From Anaeromyxobacter sp. Fw109-5 (GTDB lineage Bacteria > Myxococcota > Myxococcia > Myxococcales > Anaeromyxobacteraceae): a DNA stretch of 64,000 nucleotides. A program made the position numbers and the translations under genes. The DNA lies in contig NC_009675.1 of NCBI RefSeq assembly GCF_000017505.1, positions 992,001 to 1,056,000 of the forward strand, written 5' to 3'. The notes below the pieces were generated by a model. That model saw only the letters and a list, made by a program, of their open reading frames with translations. It was not told the origin of the DNA and made no database searches. Shown here piece by piece: positions 7,702 through 15,775 of this stretch. The first letter of the stretch is position 1. Each line of letters begins with the position of its first letter.

Positions 7702-8784
7702 ATGCGGCTCCCGCTTCGCACCCTCGCCGCGCTCGCCGCGGCGGTGCCCGCCTTGGCTCTCGCCGGCCCGCCGCGCCCGGGGCCCTCCACGGAGGCCGCG
7801 CCCGCCCTCCGCGAGGTCCCGGTCGATCTCTCCCTGGTTCCGCCGCTCAGCCTGAACGGCGAGGGGCGGGTGAAGAACCACCTCTCCATCGGCGTCGTGG
7901 CTCGCTCCACCGTCCTGCGCGGCCTCGCGCTCGCGCCGGTGCACCTCGCCGACGAGGACGTCACCGGAGCGCAGGTGACCTGGGCCGCGGCGAGCGCGGG
8001 CGGCGTCGCGCGCGGCGTGCAGCTCGCGACGATCACCACGGTCGCGCGCGAGCTGCGGGGGGTGCAGGCAGCGCAGCTCGTGAACGTGGTCCGCGCCGGC
8101 GGCAGGGGCGTCCAGCTCGGCGGCGCCGCCAACCTCGCGCGCCGGCTCGACGGCGTGCAGGCCGCCGCCGTGAACGTCGCCGCCGGCCTTCGCGGCGTGC
8201 AGCTCGCCCTCGTGAACGTCGGCGGCGAGGTGGCCGGGACGCAGGTGGGGCTCGTGAACGTCGCTCGCCGGGTGCGCGGCGCGCAGGTGGGGCTCGTCAA
8301 CCTGGCCGACGAGGCGGACGGCTCGGTTGGGGTGCTGTCGCTCGTGCGAGACGGCCGGCACGAGGTCGAGCTCTACGCGACCGAGCTCACGCCGCTCGCG
8401 GCGGGCGTCCGGCTGGGCGGGCGCCGCGCCTACGGCGTCCTCGCCGCCGGCGTGCAGCCCGACGCCCAGCCGCGCTCGGGCGAGCCGCTCTGGACCCTGG
8501 GCGGCGGCGCCGGAGTCGGGTTCGAGCCGTCGCAGCGGCTCGCGCTCGACCTGGATCTCGTCGCGCAGGCGGTCTCGCTCGGCGACTCCGCCGAGGCGGT
8601 GCTCGGCAGCCTGCGGGCGGTGGCCGCCTACCGGGCCACGCAGTGGATGGCGATCCACGCCGGGCCGACCGCGAACCTGTTCGTGTCGGACGAGGACCAG
8701 CCCGACGTGCACCTCGGATGGAAGCTCGACGCCGGCCGCTACGCCCGCGTGTGGCTGGGGTTCGTCGCGGGCGTGCGGATCTGA
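7702..8784 (+). CDS. Secreted surface-repeat protein with 14-residue GVQxGLVNVA-type repeats
   Basis: A 360-residue protein with a signal peptide (RTLAALAAAVPALALAG) and, after VPVDLSLVPPLSLNG, at least seven 14- to 15-residue repeats such as RGVQLALVNVGGEVAG, TQVGLVNVARRVRG, AQVGLVNLADEADG. The C-terminal half (about 240-360) has alternating hydrophobic strands like an outer-membrane or surface beta-structure. This resembles the leptospiral LA_2272-type surface-repeat family, as far as motif reading allows. AAGGAA lies before the ATG. The same domain, clearly paralogous along its whole length, forms the C-terminal half of the caspase at 10193. Function unknown; a role as partner or target of that caspase is inference. 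Confidence 0.8.
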   Translation: MRLPLRTLAALAAAVPALALAGPPRPGPSTEAAPALREVPVDLSLVPPLSLNGEGRVKNHLSIGVVARSTVLRGLALAPVHLADEDVTGAQVTWAAASAGGVARGVQLATITTVARELRGVQAAQLVNVVRAGGRGVQLGGAANLARRLDGVQAAAVNVAAGLRGVQLALVNVGGEVAGTQVGLVNVARRVRGAQVGLVNLADEADGSVGVLSLVRDGRHEVELYATELTPLAAGVRLGGRRAYGVLAAGVQPDAQPRSGEPLWTLGGGAGVGFEPSQRLALDLDLVAQAVSLGDSAEAVLGSLRAVAAYRATQWMAIHAGPTANLFVSDEDQPDVHLGWKLDAGRYARVWLGFVAGVRI

Positions 8785-8865
8785 TGGAGGCCCCCGGCCG
8801 CTCACGGCGGGGAGCGGGTTCGAGGTACAAGCTCGTTCGGCCCACGAGCCGAGAGAGGGGAGCGG

Positions 8866-9369
8866 GTGGCGGTCGACGTCGACGCGTACTACCGGGACCT
8901 CGCGCCGATGGTCCTGCGCCGCTGCCGCCGCCTCCTGCGTGACGAGGAGAAGGCCGTGGACGCCATGCACGACACGTTCGTGAACCTGCTCCGGGCGGAG
9001 GACCGGCTCCGGGACGAGGCCCCCTCGTCCCTGCTCCTCCGCATCGCCACCCGCGTGTGCCTGAACCTGCTCCGCTCCGAGCGGCGCAAGCCGGAGGACC
9101 GCGACGAGGAGGCGCTCCTCGACATCGCGGCGTCGGACGAGCCCGAGGCGCGCTCGCTGTCGCGCCTCGTGGTCTCGCGCCTGCTGGGCCGCGAGCAGGA
9201 GTCCACCCGGGTGATGGCGGTGCTCCACTACGTGGACGGCCTCACGCTCGAGGAGGTCGGGCGCGAGGTGGGGCTCACCGCGGCCGCGGTCCGCAAGCGG
9301 CTGGGCGGGCTCCGGCGGCGCGTCGCGGAGCAGGCCGGCGGGGCGCCGGCGAAGGAGGTGCAGCGATGA
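8866..9369 (+). CDS. ECF-type RNA polymerase sigma factor
   Basis: A 167-residue sigma-70-family protein with region 2 at about 8-70 (DAYYRDLAPMVLRRCRRLL, DAMHDTFVNLLR, LLLRIATRVCLNLLRSE) and region 4 at about 110-155 (STRVMAVLHYVDGLTLEEVG, AAAVRKRLGGLRRRV). It would direct transcription of a small regulon including, most simply, its own cassette. The GTG start at 8866 is preceded by GAGAGAGGGGAG. Its stop overlaps the ATG of the next gene (ATGA), the usual arrangement for a sigma factor and its anti-sigma factor. The short linker and no C-terminal extension make it a minimal ECF factor. Confidence 0.88.
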   Translation: MAVDVDAYYRDLAPMVLRRCRRLLRDEEKAVDAMHDTFVNLLRAEDRLRDEAPSSLLLRIATRVCLNLLRSERRKPEDRDEEALLDIAASDEPEARSLSRLVVSRLLGREQESTRVMAVLHYVDGLTLEEVGREVGLTAAAVRKRLGGLRRRVAEQAGGAPAKEVQR

Positions 9370-10136
9370 GCCCGGATCGCACTCCCGACTACCTCGTCGA
9401 GCGGCTCCACGCCGGCGATCTCCCGCCCGACGAGGCCGCGCGGGTGCGGGCCCGGCTCGAGGCGGAGGGCGGCGAGCGCCGGCTCGAGGCGCTCGCGCGC
9501 GAGGACGCCCTGCTCCGCGAGACCCACCCGCCGGGCCCCGCGCTCCGCGAGATCCGCCGCCGCGCCGCGCTCGGCGCGCCCGCGCGACGGCGAGCGCGCC
9601 GGCCCCTGCTGCTCGTCCCCGTGGCCGCGGCGGTCGCGCTCGCGGCGGTGCTCGTGCTGCGCATCCCCGGGGGCCACCTGGCGCCGGATCGGCGTGACGA
9701 GGACACGCGGATGAAGGGGCTCGCGCCGCGCCTCGAGGTGCACCGCAGCCACGGGGGCGGGGGCGCCGAGGAGCTCCGCGAGGGCGCGGTGGCGCGAGAG
9801 GGCGACCTGCTGCAGCTCTCCTACGTGGCGGCGGGCAGGAGGTACGGCGCCGTGGTCTCGGTCGACGGGCGCGGGATCGTCACGCTCCACTGGCCCGAGG
9901 AGGGCGGCCCGGCCGCCCCGCTCGCCCAGGCGGGGGCGGTGCCGCTCCCCCACGCCTACCTGCTGGATGACGCCCCCGCGTTCGAGCGTTTCTTCCTCGT
10001 GACGGGGGACAACGCCTTCGACTCGGCGACCGTGGTGGAGGCGGCGCGCCGGCTCGCGGCGGCCGGCCGCGCCCGCCAGGATCCCCTCCCGCTCCCCGCC
10101 GGACTCGACCAGCGGGCGCTCCTCCTCGTGAAGTGA
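9366..10136 (+). CDS. Membrane-anchored anti-sigma-like protein with extracytoplasmic DUF4384-like domain
   Basis: A 256-residue protein. Residues 1-75 are charged and helical (PDYLVERLHAGDLPPDEAAR) like the cytoplasmic end of an anti-sigma factor, then one membrane helix at about 80-100 (PLLLVPVAAAVALAAVLVL), then an extracytoplasmic domain (EGAVAREGDLLQLSYVAAGRRYGAVVSVDGRG) resembling DUF4384, a domain often found next to caspases. Proteins of this shape are sometimes annotated ActD-like in myxobacteria; I cannot confirm that. No zinc-binding HxxxCxxC motif is present. The overlap with the sigma gene suggests it restrains that sigma factor, which is inference from position and topology. Confidence 0.65.
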   Translation: MSPDRTPDYLVERLHAGDLPPDEAARVRARLEAEGGERRLEALAREDALLRETHPPGPALREIRRRAALGAPARRRARRPLLLVPVAAAVALAAVLVLRIPGGHLAPDRRDEDTRMKGLAPRLEVHRSHGGGGAEELREGAVAREGDLLQLSYVAAGRRYGAVVSVDGRGIVTLHWPEEGGPAAPLAQAGAVPLPHAYLLDDAPAFERFFLVTGDNAFDSATVVEAARRLAAAGRARQDPLPLPAGLDQRALLLVK

Positions 10137-10192
10137 TGGCGCCACCCACCTGCGTCGAACGCCGCCGCAGCTCGATGCGAGCGGGGGTCGTC

Positions 10193-12319
10193 ATGAAAGG
10201 CCTCGAGATGACTCGCTCCATCCTCGCGCTCGCCGCCGTGCTCTGCGCCGGCAGCGCGTCCGCCCAGGAGGTGCCGGACGCCGGGCGCGCGCAGCCCGGG
10301 GCCGTGCGCCGGCTCGCGATCGTCGCGGGCGCCAACGACGGCGGCGCCTCGCGCCCCCGGCTCCGCTACGCGATCTCGGACGCGGAGCGGGTCTCGCGGG
10401 TGCTGCAGCAGATGGGCGGCGTCGCCGGCGAGGACACCATCGTGCTCCTCGACCCGGGGGAGGCCAGGCTGCGCTCCGCCCTCGAGGAGCTCCGGTCGCG
10501 CGTGGAGCGCGCGCGGCGCGGCGGCCGCACCGAGGTGCTCTTCTACTACTCCGGCCACTCCGACGAGGAGGGGCTGCTGCTGCGGGGCGCGCGCGTCCCC
10601 TACGCCGAGCTCCGCCGCTGGCTGGAGGGGCTCGGGGCGGACATCCGCATCGCCATCCTCGACTCCTGCTCCTCCGGCGCCTTCACCCGCGGGAAGGGAG
10701 GCCTCCGCGCCGCGCCGTTCCTCGTGGACGCGTCCTCCCGGGTGAGCGGCCAGGTGATCCTCACCTCGAGCTCGGCCGACGAGGCGTCGCAGGAGTCGGA
10801 CCGGGTCGGCGCGTCGTACTTCACGCACGCGCTGGTCACGGGCCTGCGCGGCGCGGCCGACGCGAGCCAGGACGGGAAGGTCACGCTCTCGGAGGTGTAC
10901 CAGTTCGCGTTCGAGGAGACGCTCGCGCGGACGGAGCGGACCCGGGGCGGTCCGCAGCACGCGGTCTGGGACATCCAGCTGGTCGGGGCGGGGGAGGTGG
11001 TGCTGACGGACCTGCGCGGTACCGGCGCCACGCTCGTGTTCCCCGCCGCGACCGAGGGGCGCTTCTTCGTGCGCGACTCGGGAGAGCGGCTCGTGGCCGA
11101 GCTGCGCAAGCACGCCGGCCGGCCGCTGGAGCTCGCGCTCGATCCCGGCGGCTACCGGATCTCGCGCGAGGAGGCGGGGCGCCTGGTCGAGGCGCGCGTC
11201 GCCCTCGTGCAGGGCGGACGGACCGAGGTCGCCGGGGCGGGGTTCGCCGCGGTGCCCCGGGAGCTGACGGCGCTCCGGGGCGACTCGGTGGAGCAGCTCG
11301 CGGCCGTGCCGGTGGACCTCTCGATCTTCCCGCCCGTGTCGCTGAACGGCGATCGCTACGTCGTGAACCGGCTCCAGCTCGGCCTCATCGCGTCGCGCAC
11401 GACGCGGCTGCGGGGCCTCGGGATCGCTCCGGTGCTGTGGGCGGACGAGGACGTGGTGGGAGGCTTCTTCTCGTACATCGGGAGCTCGGCGCGCGGCCGC
11501 GTCACCGGCGTGCAGGCGGGGATGGTCGCGAACGTGGCCGGCTCGCTCCGCGGCGTGCAGCTCACGCAGGGGCTGAACCTGGTGCGGGGCGACGCCGTCG
11601 GCTGGCAGCACTCCAGCGTGAGCTGGGCGATGGGGGCGGTGACCGGGCTCCAGTCCGGGCTGGTGAGCTACTCCGGGTCCGTGTCGGGCGCGCAGCTCGC
11701 GCTCACGTCGGTCTCCGGCGAGGTGCGCGGGGCGCAGGTCGCCCTCGTGAACGTGGGCGCCGGCGTGCGCGGCGTGCAGCTCGGGCTCGTCAACGTGGGC
11801 GGCCACGTGCGGGGCGCGCAGCTCGGCCTCGTGAACGTGGCCGACCGGGTCGACGGGGTGTCGCTGGGGCTCCTCCCGCTCGTCCGCGACGGCGAGCACA
11901 AGCTCCTCGTGCTGGGCGACGAGAACGGGATCCTCTCCACCGGGCTCCTGCTCGGGAGCCGCACCTTCCACACCATCGTGACCGCGGGCGTGCAGCGCTC
12001 CAGCGGCGGCGGGCGCTTCTGGTCCGGCCTCGGCCTCGGCGCGCACCGGGCGCGCGGCCGGTTCCTCCTCGACCTGGATCTCCTGGCCCAGCAGGTGGTG
12101 GACGAGGACGCGAACGTGCTCGCCACCGCGCGGCTGCTCGGGGGCTTTCAGCTCACGCCGTACGCGGCGCTGGTGGCAGGGCCGAGCCTGAGCATGTTCT
12201 GGGCGGAGAGCGACTTCCACCCGGGGCTCGGCGGCCTGCTCGAGCACGACCTCGGCGCGGGCGGAGTCCGGCGCGCCTGGCTGGGGTTCGCCGCGGGGCT
12301 GCGCGTCGGGCCGCGGTGA
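10193..12319 (+). CDS. Secreted caspase-family (C14) peptidase fused to surface-repeat domain
   Basis: About 708 residues from the ATG at 10193; an ATG at 10208 and in-frame starts at 10133/10136 are alternatives, and the signal peptide (ILALAAVLCAGSASAQ) favours the later ones. A caspase-like domain spans about 38-275 with the catalytic dyad His122 in LFYYSGHSDEEG and Cys159 in IAILDSCSSGAF. A linker follows, then from about 373 the surface-repeat domain begins (VPVDLSIFPPVSLNG) with repeats such as RGVQLGLVNVGGHV and AQLGLVNVADRV, paralogous to the protein at 7702. Bacterial caspases usually cleave after Arg/Lys. Export of a caspase joined to a repeat beta-domain is unusual. Last gene of the sigma/anti-sigma cassette, 56 bases after it. 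Confidence 0.85.
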   Translation: MKGLEMTRSILALAAVLCAGSASAQEVPDAGRAQPGAVRRLAIVAGANDGGASRPRLRYAISDAERVSRVLQQMGGVAGEDTIVLLDPGEARLRSALEELRSRVERARRGGRTEVLFYYSGHSDEEGLLLRGARVPYAELRRWLEGLGADIRIAILDSCSSGAFTRGKGGLRAAPFLVDASSRVSGQVILTSSSADEASQESDRVGASYFTHALVTGLRGAADASQDGKVTLSEVYQFAFEETLARTERTRGGPQHAVWDIQLVGAGEVVLTDLRGTGATLVFPAATEGRFFVRDSGERLVAELRKHAGRPLELALDPGGYRISREEAGRLVEARVALVQGGRTEVAGAGFAAVPRELTALRGDSVEQLAAVPVDLSIFPPVSLNGDRYVVNRLQLGLIASRTTRLRGLGIAPVLWADEDVVGGFFSYIGSSARGRVTGVQAGMVANVAGSLRGVQLTQGLNLVRGDAVGWQHSSVSWAMGAVTGLQSGLVSYSGSVSGAQLALTSVSGEVRGAQVALVNVGAGVRGVQLGLVNVGGHVRGAQLGLVNVADRVDGVSLGLLPLVRDGEHKLLVLGDENGILSTGLLLGSRTFHTIVTAGVQRSSGGGRFWSGLGLGAHRARGRFLLDLDLLAQQVVDEDANVLATARLLGGFQLTPYAALVAGPSLSMFWAESDFHPGLGGLLEHDLGAGGVRRAWLGFAAGLRVGPR

Positions 12320-12327
12320 GCGGCCCG
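12307..12327. terminator. Hairpin between convergent genes
   Basis: CGGGCCGC (12307-12314), loop GGTGA, GCGGCCCG (12320-12327), a perfect 8-bp stem with the caspase stop codon in its loop and three bases before the end of the convergent ABC-F gene. No T-run, so if it terminates it does so through the stem alone, possibly in both directions. Confidence 0.5.
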
Positions 12328-12329
12328 CG

Positions 12330-14414
12330 TCAGCTGCCCGTCTGGAGCGCCGCGAGCTCCTCCTGCGCCGTCTCCCACTCCGCGTAGAGTCGCGCCAGCT
12401 CCTCCTTCGCCGCGTGCTGCCGCTCGATGAGCGGCTTCGCGCGCGCGAAGTCCTGGTACAGCGCCGGGTCCGCCAGGGCCTCGGTCGCCTCGCGCTCCTC
12501 CCGCTCGAGCGCCTCGATGCGCGCCTCGAGCGCGGCGATCCGCTCGCGGAGCGGCTTCTCCAGCCGGTAGCGGGCGTTGCGCGCCTCGGCCTCCAGGCGG
12601 CGGCGCTCCTTGTCGTTCGCGGGCGGTGCGGCCGCCGACGACCCCGCGCGCGTCGGGCCGTCGCCGGCGGTGCCCGACGCCGCGGCGGCCGCCTCGAGCT
12701 CCTTCTGGTGGTAGAGCCAGTCGTCGAGGTTCCCCGGGAACGGCAGGAGGCCGCCGTCCTTCACCTCCCAGATCACCGTCGCGAGCTGGTTCAGGAAGCT
12801 CCGGTTGTGGGAGACGAAGAGCAGCGTCCCCCCGAAGCCCTTGAGCGCCTCGATGAGCGCCTCCGAGGAGTCGAGGTCGAGGTGGTTCGTCGGCTCGTCG
12901 AGCACGAGCAGGTTGGCGGGGACGAGCAGCAGCTTCGCGAGGGCGACGCGGGCGCGCTCGCCGCCGGACAGCACGCCGAGCCGCTTCTCGACGTCGTCGC
13001 CGGAGAAGAGGAACGAGCCCGCGACGCCGCGCACGTACGCCTCGCCCTTGTCGGGGACGAGATCCCAGAGGGTGTCGAGGACGGTGCGGTCGGGATCGAG
13101 CCCGCCCGGGGTTCGCATGGAACTTTCCGAGGCACGTGCGAGCGGAGGCGTAGCCGGATGAGGCTGCGCCGGAGCGAGCGGGGGGTCCGGGGGGGAGAGC
13201 CTCTCTTCCCCCCCGGCGAAATGATGCTGCGCGAAGTAGCCGGCGAGCACGCCGTGCCCGAGCTTCACCGCGCCGGCGTCGGCGGCGAGCTCGCCCGCCA
13301 CGAGCTTGAGGAGGGTGGACTTCCCCGCGCCGTTCGCGCCGATGACGCCCACCCGCTCGCCGCGCTGGATGGCCGCGTCGAGCGAGCGGTAGACGACCCG
13401 CGGCCCGAACGCCTTGCGCACCCCCTCGAGGCGCAGCACCTCGCGCCCGGAGCGCGGCGCCTCGGCGAAGCGGAAGCGGACGGTGGCGCGGTGCTCGAGC
13501 ACCTGCACCTCCTCCATCTTCTCGAGCAGCTTCTCCTTCGACTTCGCCTGGCGGGCCTTCGTCGCCTTCGCGCCGAACCGCTCGATGAACTCCTCGAGCT
13601 GGGCGCGCTTCGCGCCCTGCCGCTTCGCCTCGGCGAGGAGCCGCTCCTCCTCCTGGGCGCGCTGCCGCTTGTAGTCCTCGTAGTCGCCGGTGTACGCGCG
13701 CAGCCCCTCCGGCTCGAGCGCGAGCACGCGGTCGATCTGGCGGTTCAGGAACTCGCGGTCGTGGGAGACGAGGAGCAGCGCCCGGCGCGTGCCGCGCAGG
13801 AACGCGTCGAACCACTCGAGCGTCGGCACGTCGAGGTGGTTCGTCGGCTCGTCGAGGAGCAGGAGGTCGGGATCCTGGAGGAGGAGCCCGGCGAGCGCGG
13901 CGCGCATCTTCCAGCCGCCGGAGAACGTCCGCGCCGGGCGGGCGAGGTCGCCCGCCGTGAAGGCGAGGCCGCCCAGGATCCGCTCCGCGCGGTGGCGGCC
14001 GAAGCGCTCCTCGAAGTGGTCCAGCGCGGCGTGCAGGTCGGCGAGCGCGCCGGAGAGCTCGAGCTGCTCCTCCGGCTCCCGCGCCGCGGCGAGCGCGTCC
14101 TCGGCGGCGCGCAGCCGGACCTCGAGCTCGGCGCGGCCGGGGACGGTGGCGAGGACGGCCTCGACGAGCGGCAGGTCGGGGAGGGCGGCCACGTCCTGGG
14201 GGAGGTACCCGACCCGCGCGCCCCGGCGGAAGACCAGCTCGCCCGAGTCCGGGGAGAGCTGCCCGGCGAGGATGCGCATGAGCGACGACTTGCCGGTGCC
14301 GTTCGCGCCGACGAGGCCGATCCGGTCCTGCGGGCCGATGGCGAAGGTCTCCTCGTCGAGGAGGACCTTCGGCCCGTAGGCGAGGGAGATCGCGTTTCCG
14401 GCGGCGAGGCTCAT
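12330..14414 (-). CDS. ABC-F family ATPase (Uup/EttA/YheS-like) with in-frame insertion
   Basis: A 694-residue soluble protein with two ATP-binding cassettes: Walker A GANGTGKSS (about 36-44), signature FSGGWKMR and LLLLDEPTNHLD in the first; GANGAGKSTLL, LSGGERARVALA and LLVLDEPTNHLD in the second; an arm/linker with a charged coiled coil between (KRQRAQEEERLLAEAKRQ), and a C-terminal coiled coil (about 620-690) as in Uup-like members. No membrane segments. The family acts on ribosomes or on DNA repair intermediates. Residues about 400-437, right after the second Q-loop sequence GYFAQHHF, are a Pro/Ala-rich insert not seen in relatives; its DNA is described separately. The frame stays open through it, so the gene is probably functional. 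Confidence 0.88.
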   Translation of the reverse strand: MSLAAGNAISLAYGPKVLLDEETFAIGPQDRIGLVGANGTGKSSLMRILAGQLSPDSGELVFRRGARVGYLPQDVAALPDLPLVEAVLATVPGRAELEVRLRAAEDALAAAREPEEQLELSGALADLHAALDHFEERFGRHRAERILGGLAFTAGDLARPARTFSGGWKMRAALAGLLLQDPDLLLLDEPTNHLDVPTLEWFDAFLRGTRRALLLVSHDREFLNRQIDRVLALEPEGLRAYTGDYEDYKRQRAQEEERLLAEAKRQGAKRAQLEEFIERFGAKATKARQAKSKEKLLEKMEEVQVLEHRATVRFRFAEAPRSGREVLRLEGVRKAFGPRVVYRSLDAAIQRGERVGVIGANGAGKSTLLKLVAGELAADAGAVKLGHGVLAGYFAQHHFAGGEERLSPPDPPLAPAQPHPATPPLARASESSMRTPGGLDPDRTVLDTLWDLVPDKGEAYVRGVAGSFLFSGDDVEKRLGVLSGGERARVALAKLLLVPANLLVLDEPTNHLDLDSSEALIEALKGFGGTLLFVSHNRSFLNQLATVIWEVKDGGLLPFPGNLDDWLYHQKELEAAAAASGTAGDGPTRAGSSAAAPPANDKERRRLEAEARNARYRLEKPLRERIAALEARIEALEREEREATEALADPALYQDFARAKPLIERQHAAKEELARLYAEWETAQEELAALQTGS
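13105..13215. repeat. Palindromic element inserted in frame in the ABC-F gene
   Basis: Within the second cassette the expected text GYFAQHHF...LDPDRTVLD is interrupted by about 111 bases encoding SPPDPPLAPAQPHPATPP-like residues. The DNA is palindromic: GCGTAGCC (13148-13155), loop GGATGA, GGCTGCGC (13162-13169), an 8-bp stem with one wobble, flanked by GAGCGGAGG / CGGAGCGAGC; next to it a G-run (13180-13195) faces a C-run (13207-13215) separated by AGAGCCTCTCTT. Such elements resemble in principle the protein-coding palindromic elements of Rickettsia. Limits are approximate. Confidence 0.65.
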
Positions 14415-14552
14415 TCGGCGCGAGGAGTTAACGTTTCTTCAAGCCGCGAACAAGCCCGCTCAACGCGGGGGGGCCATCGTCTGCACCGTCGGCGAGCCGG
14501 GAACGGGCGCCGGGCGCCGGCGCCAGCGCGCCGGGAATGAGGAGAAGAGCAC

Positions 14553-14990
14553 ATGCGCAAGACGATCTTCCTCGGGCTGGTCCTCGCTGTCGGCGTCGTC
14601 GGCCTCGCGGGGTTCGGCCGGAGCTGGCACCACCGCCACGATCCCGCCCGCATGGCGGAGTTCGTGACCGAGCGGGTGGACGACGCCCTCGACGACGTGG
14701 AGGCGACGCCGGAGCAGCGGGACAGGGTCCACGCGATCAAGGACCGGATGCTCGCCCGGGGCAAGGACCTGCACGCGACGCGCGCCGAGGACCGCGCCGC
14801 CTTCCTCGCCGCCTGGCGGTCCGACGCGCCCGACGCGGCGGCGCTCCACGCGCTCGTCGACCAGCGCGCCGACGCGATGCGCGCCTTCGCGCACGAGGCG
14901 GTGGACGCCGGCCTCGAGGTGCACGGCGCCCTCTCGCCCGAGCAGCGGGCGACGCTCGCCGAGAAGCTCGAGCGCCGGATGCACCGGTAG
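14553..14990 (+). CDS. Spy/CpxP-family periplasmic chaperone-like protein
   Basis: A 145-residue protein with an N-terminal hydrophobic signal (TIFLGLVLAVGVVGLAGFG) followed by a His-rich stretch (SWHHRHDPARM) and an all-helical body. Two copies of the family LTxxQ-like motif are visible, ATPEQRDRVHAIKDRM and LSPEQRATLAEKL. Members bind unfolded proteins in the periplasm or damp a two-component sensor. It lies 80 bases upstream of an OmpR-class regulator and its kinase, the gene order expected for an envelope-stress module in which the chaperone is a regulated output or feedback inhibitor. That functional link is inference. GAGGAGAAGAG precedes the ATG. Confidence 0.8.
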   Translation: MRKTIFLGLVLAVGVVGLAGFGRSWHHRHDPARMAEFVTERVDDALDDVEATPEQRDRVHAIKDRMLARGKDLHATRAEDRAAFLAAWRSDAPDAAALHALVDQRADAMRAFAHEAVDAGLEVHGALSPEQRATLAEKLERRMHR

Positions 14991-15007
14991 ACGTCCCGGA
15001 TCCGCCC

Positions 15008-15026
15008 GCCCCGCGACAGACGGGGC
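15008..15026. terminator. Short GC hairpin downstream of the Spy-like gene
   Basis: GCCCCG (15008-15013), loop CGACAGA, CGGGGC (15021-15026). The stem can extend imperfectly outward. No T-run follows, so it may act only as a weak attenuator between the chaperone gene and the two-component genes. Confidence 0.35.
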
Positions 15027-15070
15027 GAGCGGGTCCCCGCACCCGCCGCCGATTTCGTTAAGCTCCCTGC

Positions 15071-15775
15071 GTGACCGCCACGACGCCCGATCTCGTCCTC
15101 CTCGTCGAGGACGACCGCCGGCTCGCCGACCTGACCCGCGAGTACCTCGAGGGCCACGGCCTCGCCGTGGTGCACGTCGCCGACGGCCGGCGCGGCCTCG
15201 AGGAGGCGCTCTCGGGCCGGTACGAGGCGGTGCTGCTCGACCTCATGCTGCCCGGCAAGGACGGCCTCGAGGTCTGCCGCGAGCTGCGCGCCCGCTCCGA
15301 CGTGCCCGTCATCGTGCTCACCGCGCGGGGCGAGGAGGCGGACCGCGTGCTCGGGCTCGAGCTGGGGGCGGACGACTACCTCGCGAAGCCGTTCTCGCCC
15401 CGCGAGCTGCTCGCGCGCATCCGGGCGATCGTCCGCCGCGCGCGCGGCCGCGCCGGGCCGGCCGCGTCGACGCTGCGCGTGGGCGGCCTCGTCGTCGATC
15501 CCGGGGCGCGGCGGGTGACGCTCGACGGCCGCGAGATCGCGCTCACCGGCTACGAGTTCGCGCTGCTCGACGCGCTCGCGCGCCGCGCCGGGCGCGTCCT
15601 GTCGCGCGAGCAGCTCATGGAGCTCGCCGGCGGCAGCGCGGAGGAGGCCTTCGACCGGTCCATCGACGTCCACGTGTCGCGGCTCCGCCAGAAGCTCGGC
15701 GACGATCCGAAGCGCCCGCGCCTCATCAAGACCGTGCGCGGCGCCGGCTACCTGCTCGCGGCGGAGGGGGAGTGA
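15071..15775 (+). CDS. OmpR/PhoB-family response regulator
   Basis: A 234-residue regulator: receiver domain at about 5-120 with the acidic pair ED in LLVEDDRR, phospho-acceptor Asp in AVLLDLMLPGKDG and the conserved Lys in YLAKPFSPREL, then a winged-helix DNA-binding domain at about 138-230 (EIALTGYEFALLDALARRAG, SIDVHVSRLRQKLGDD, IKTVRGAGYLL). Start is a GTG at 15071. It overlaps the kinase gene by four bases. With the Spy/CpxP-like gene upstream the pair looks CpxRA-like in organisation, although orthology to CpxR is not established. Confidence 0.92.
   Translation: MTATTPDLVLLVEDDRRLADLTREYLEGHGLAVVHVADGRRGLEEALSGRYEAVLLDLMLPGKDGLEVCRELRARSDVPVIVLTARGEEADRVLGLELGADDYLAKPFSPRELLARIRAIVRRARGRAGPAASTLRVGGLVVDPGARRVTLDGREIALTGYEFALLDALARRAGRVLSREQLMELAGGSAEEAFDRSIDVHVSRLRQKLGDDPKRPRLIKTVRGAGYLLAAEGE

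Noticed and set aside
12330-14414. Frameshift in the ABC-F gene at the insertion
   Set aside because: The frame is continuous through the insert and both flanks keep cassette motifs.
12414-14540. 708-residue plus-strand open frame opposite ABC-F
   Set aside because: Leu/Glu/Arg-rich antisense shadow; the minus strand carries all ABC motifs.
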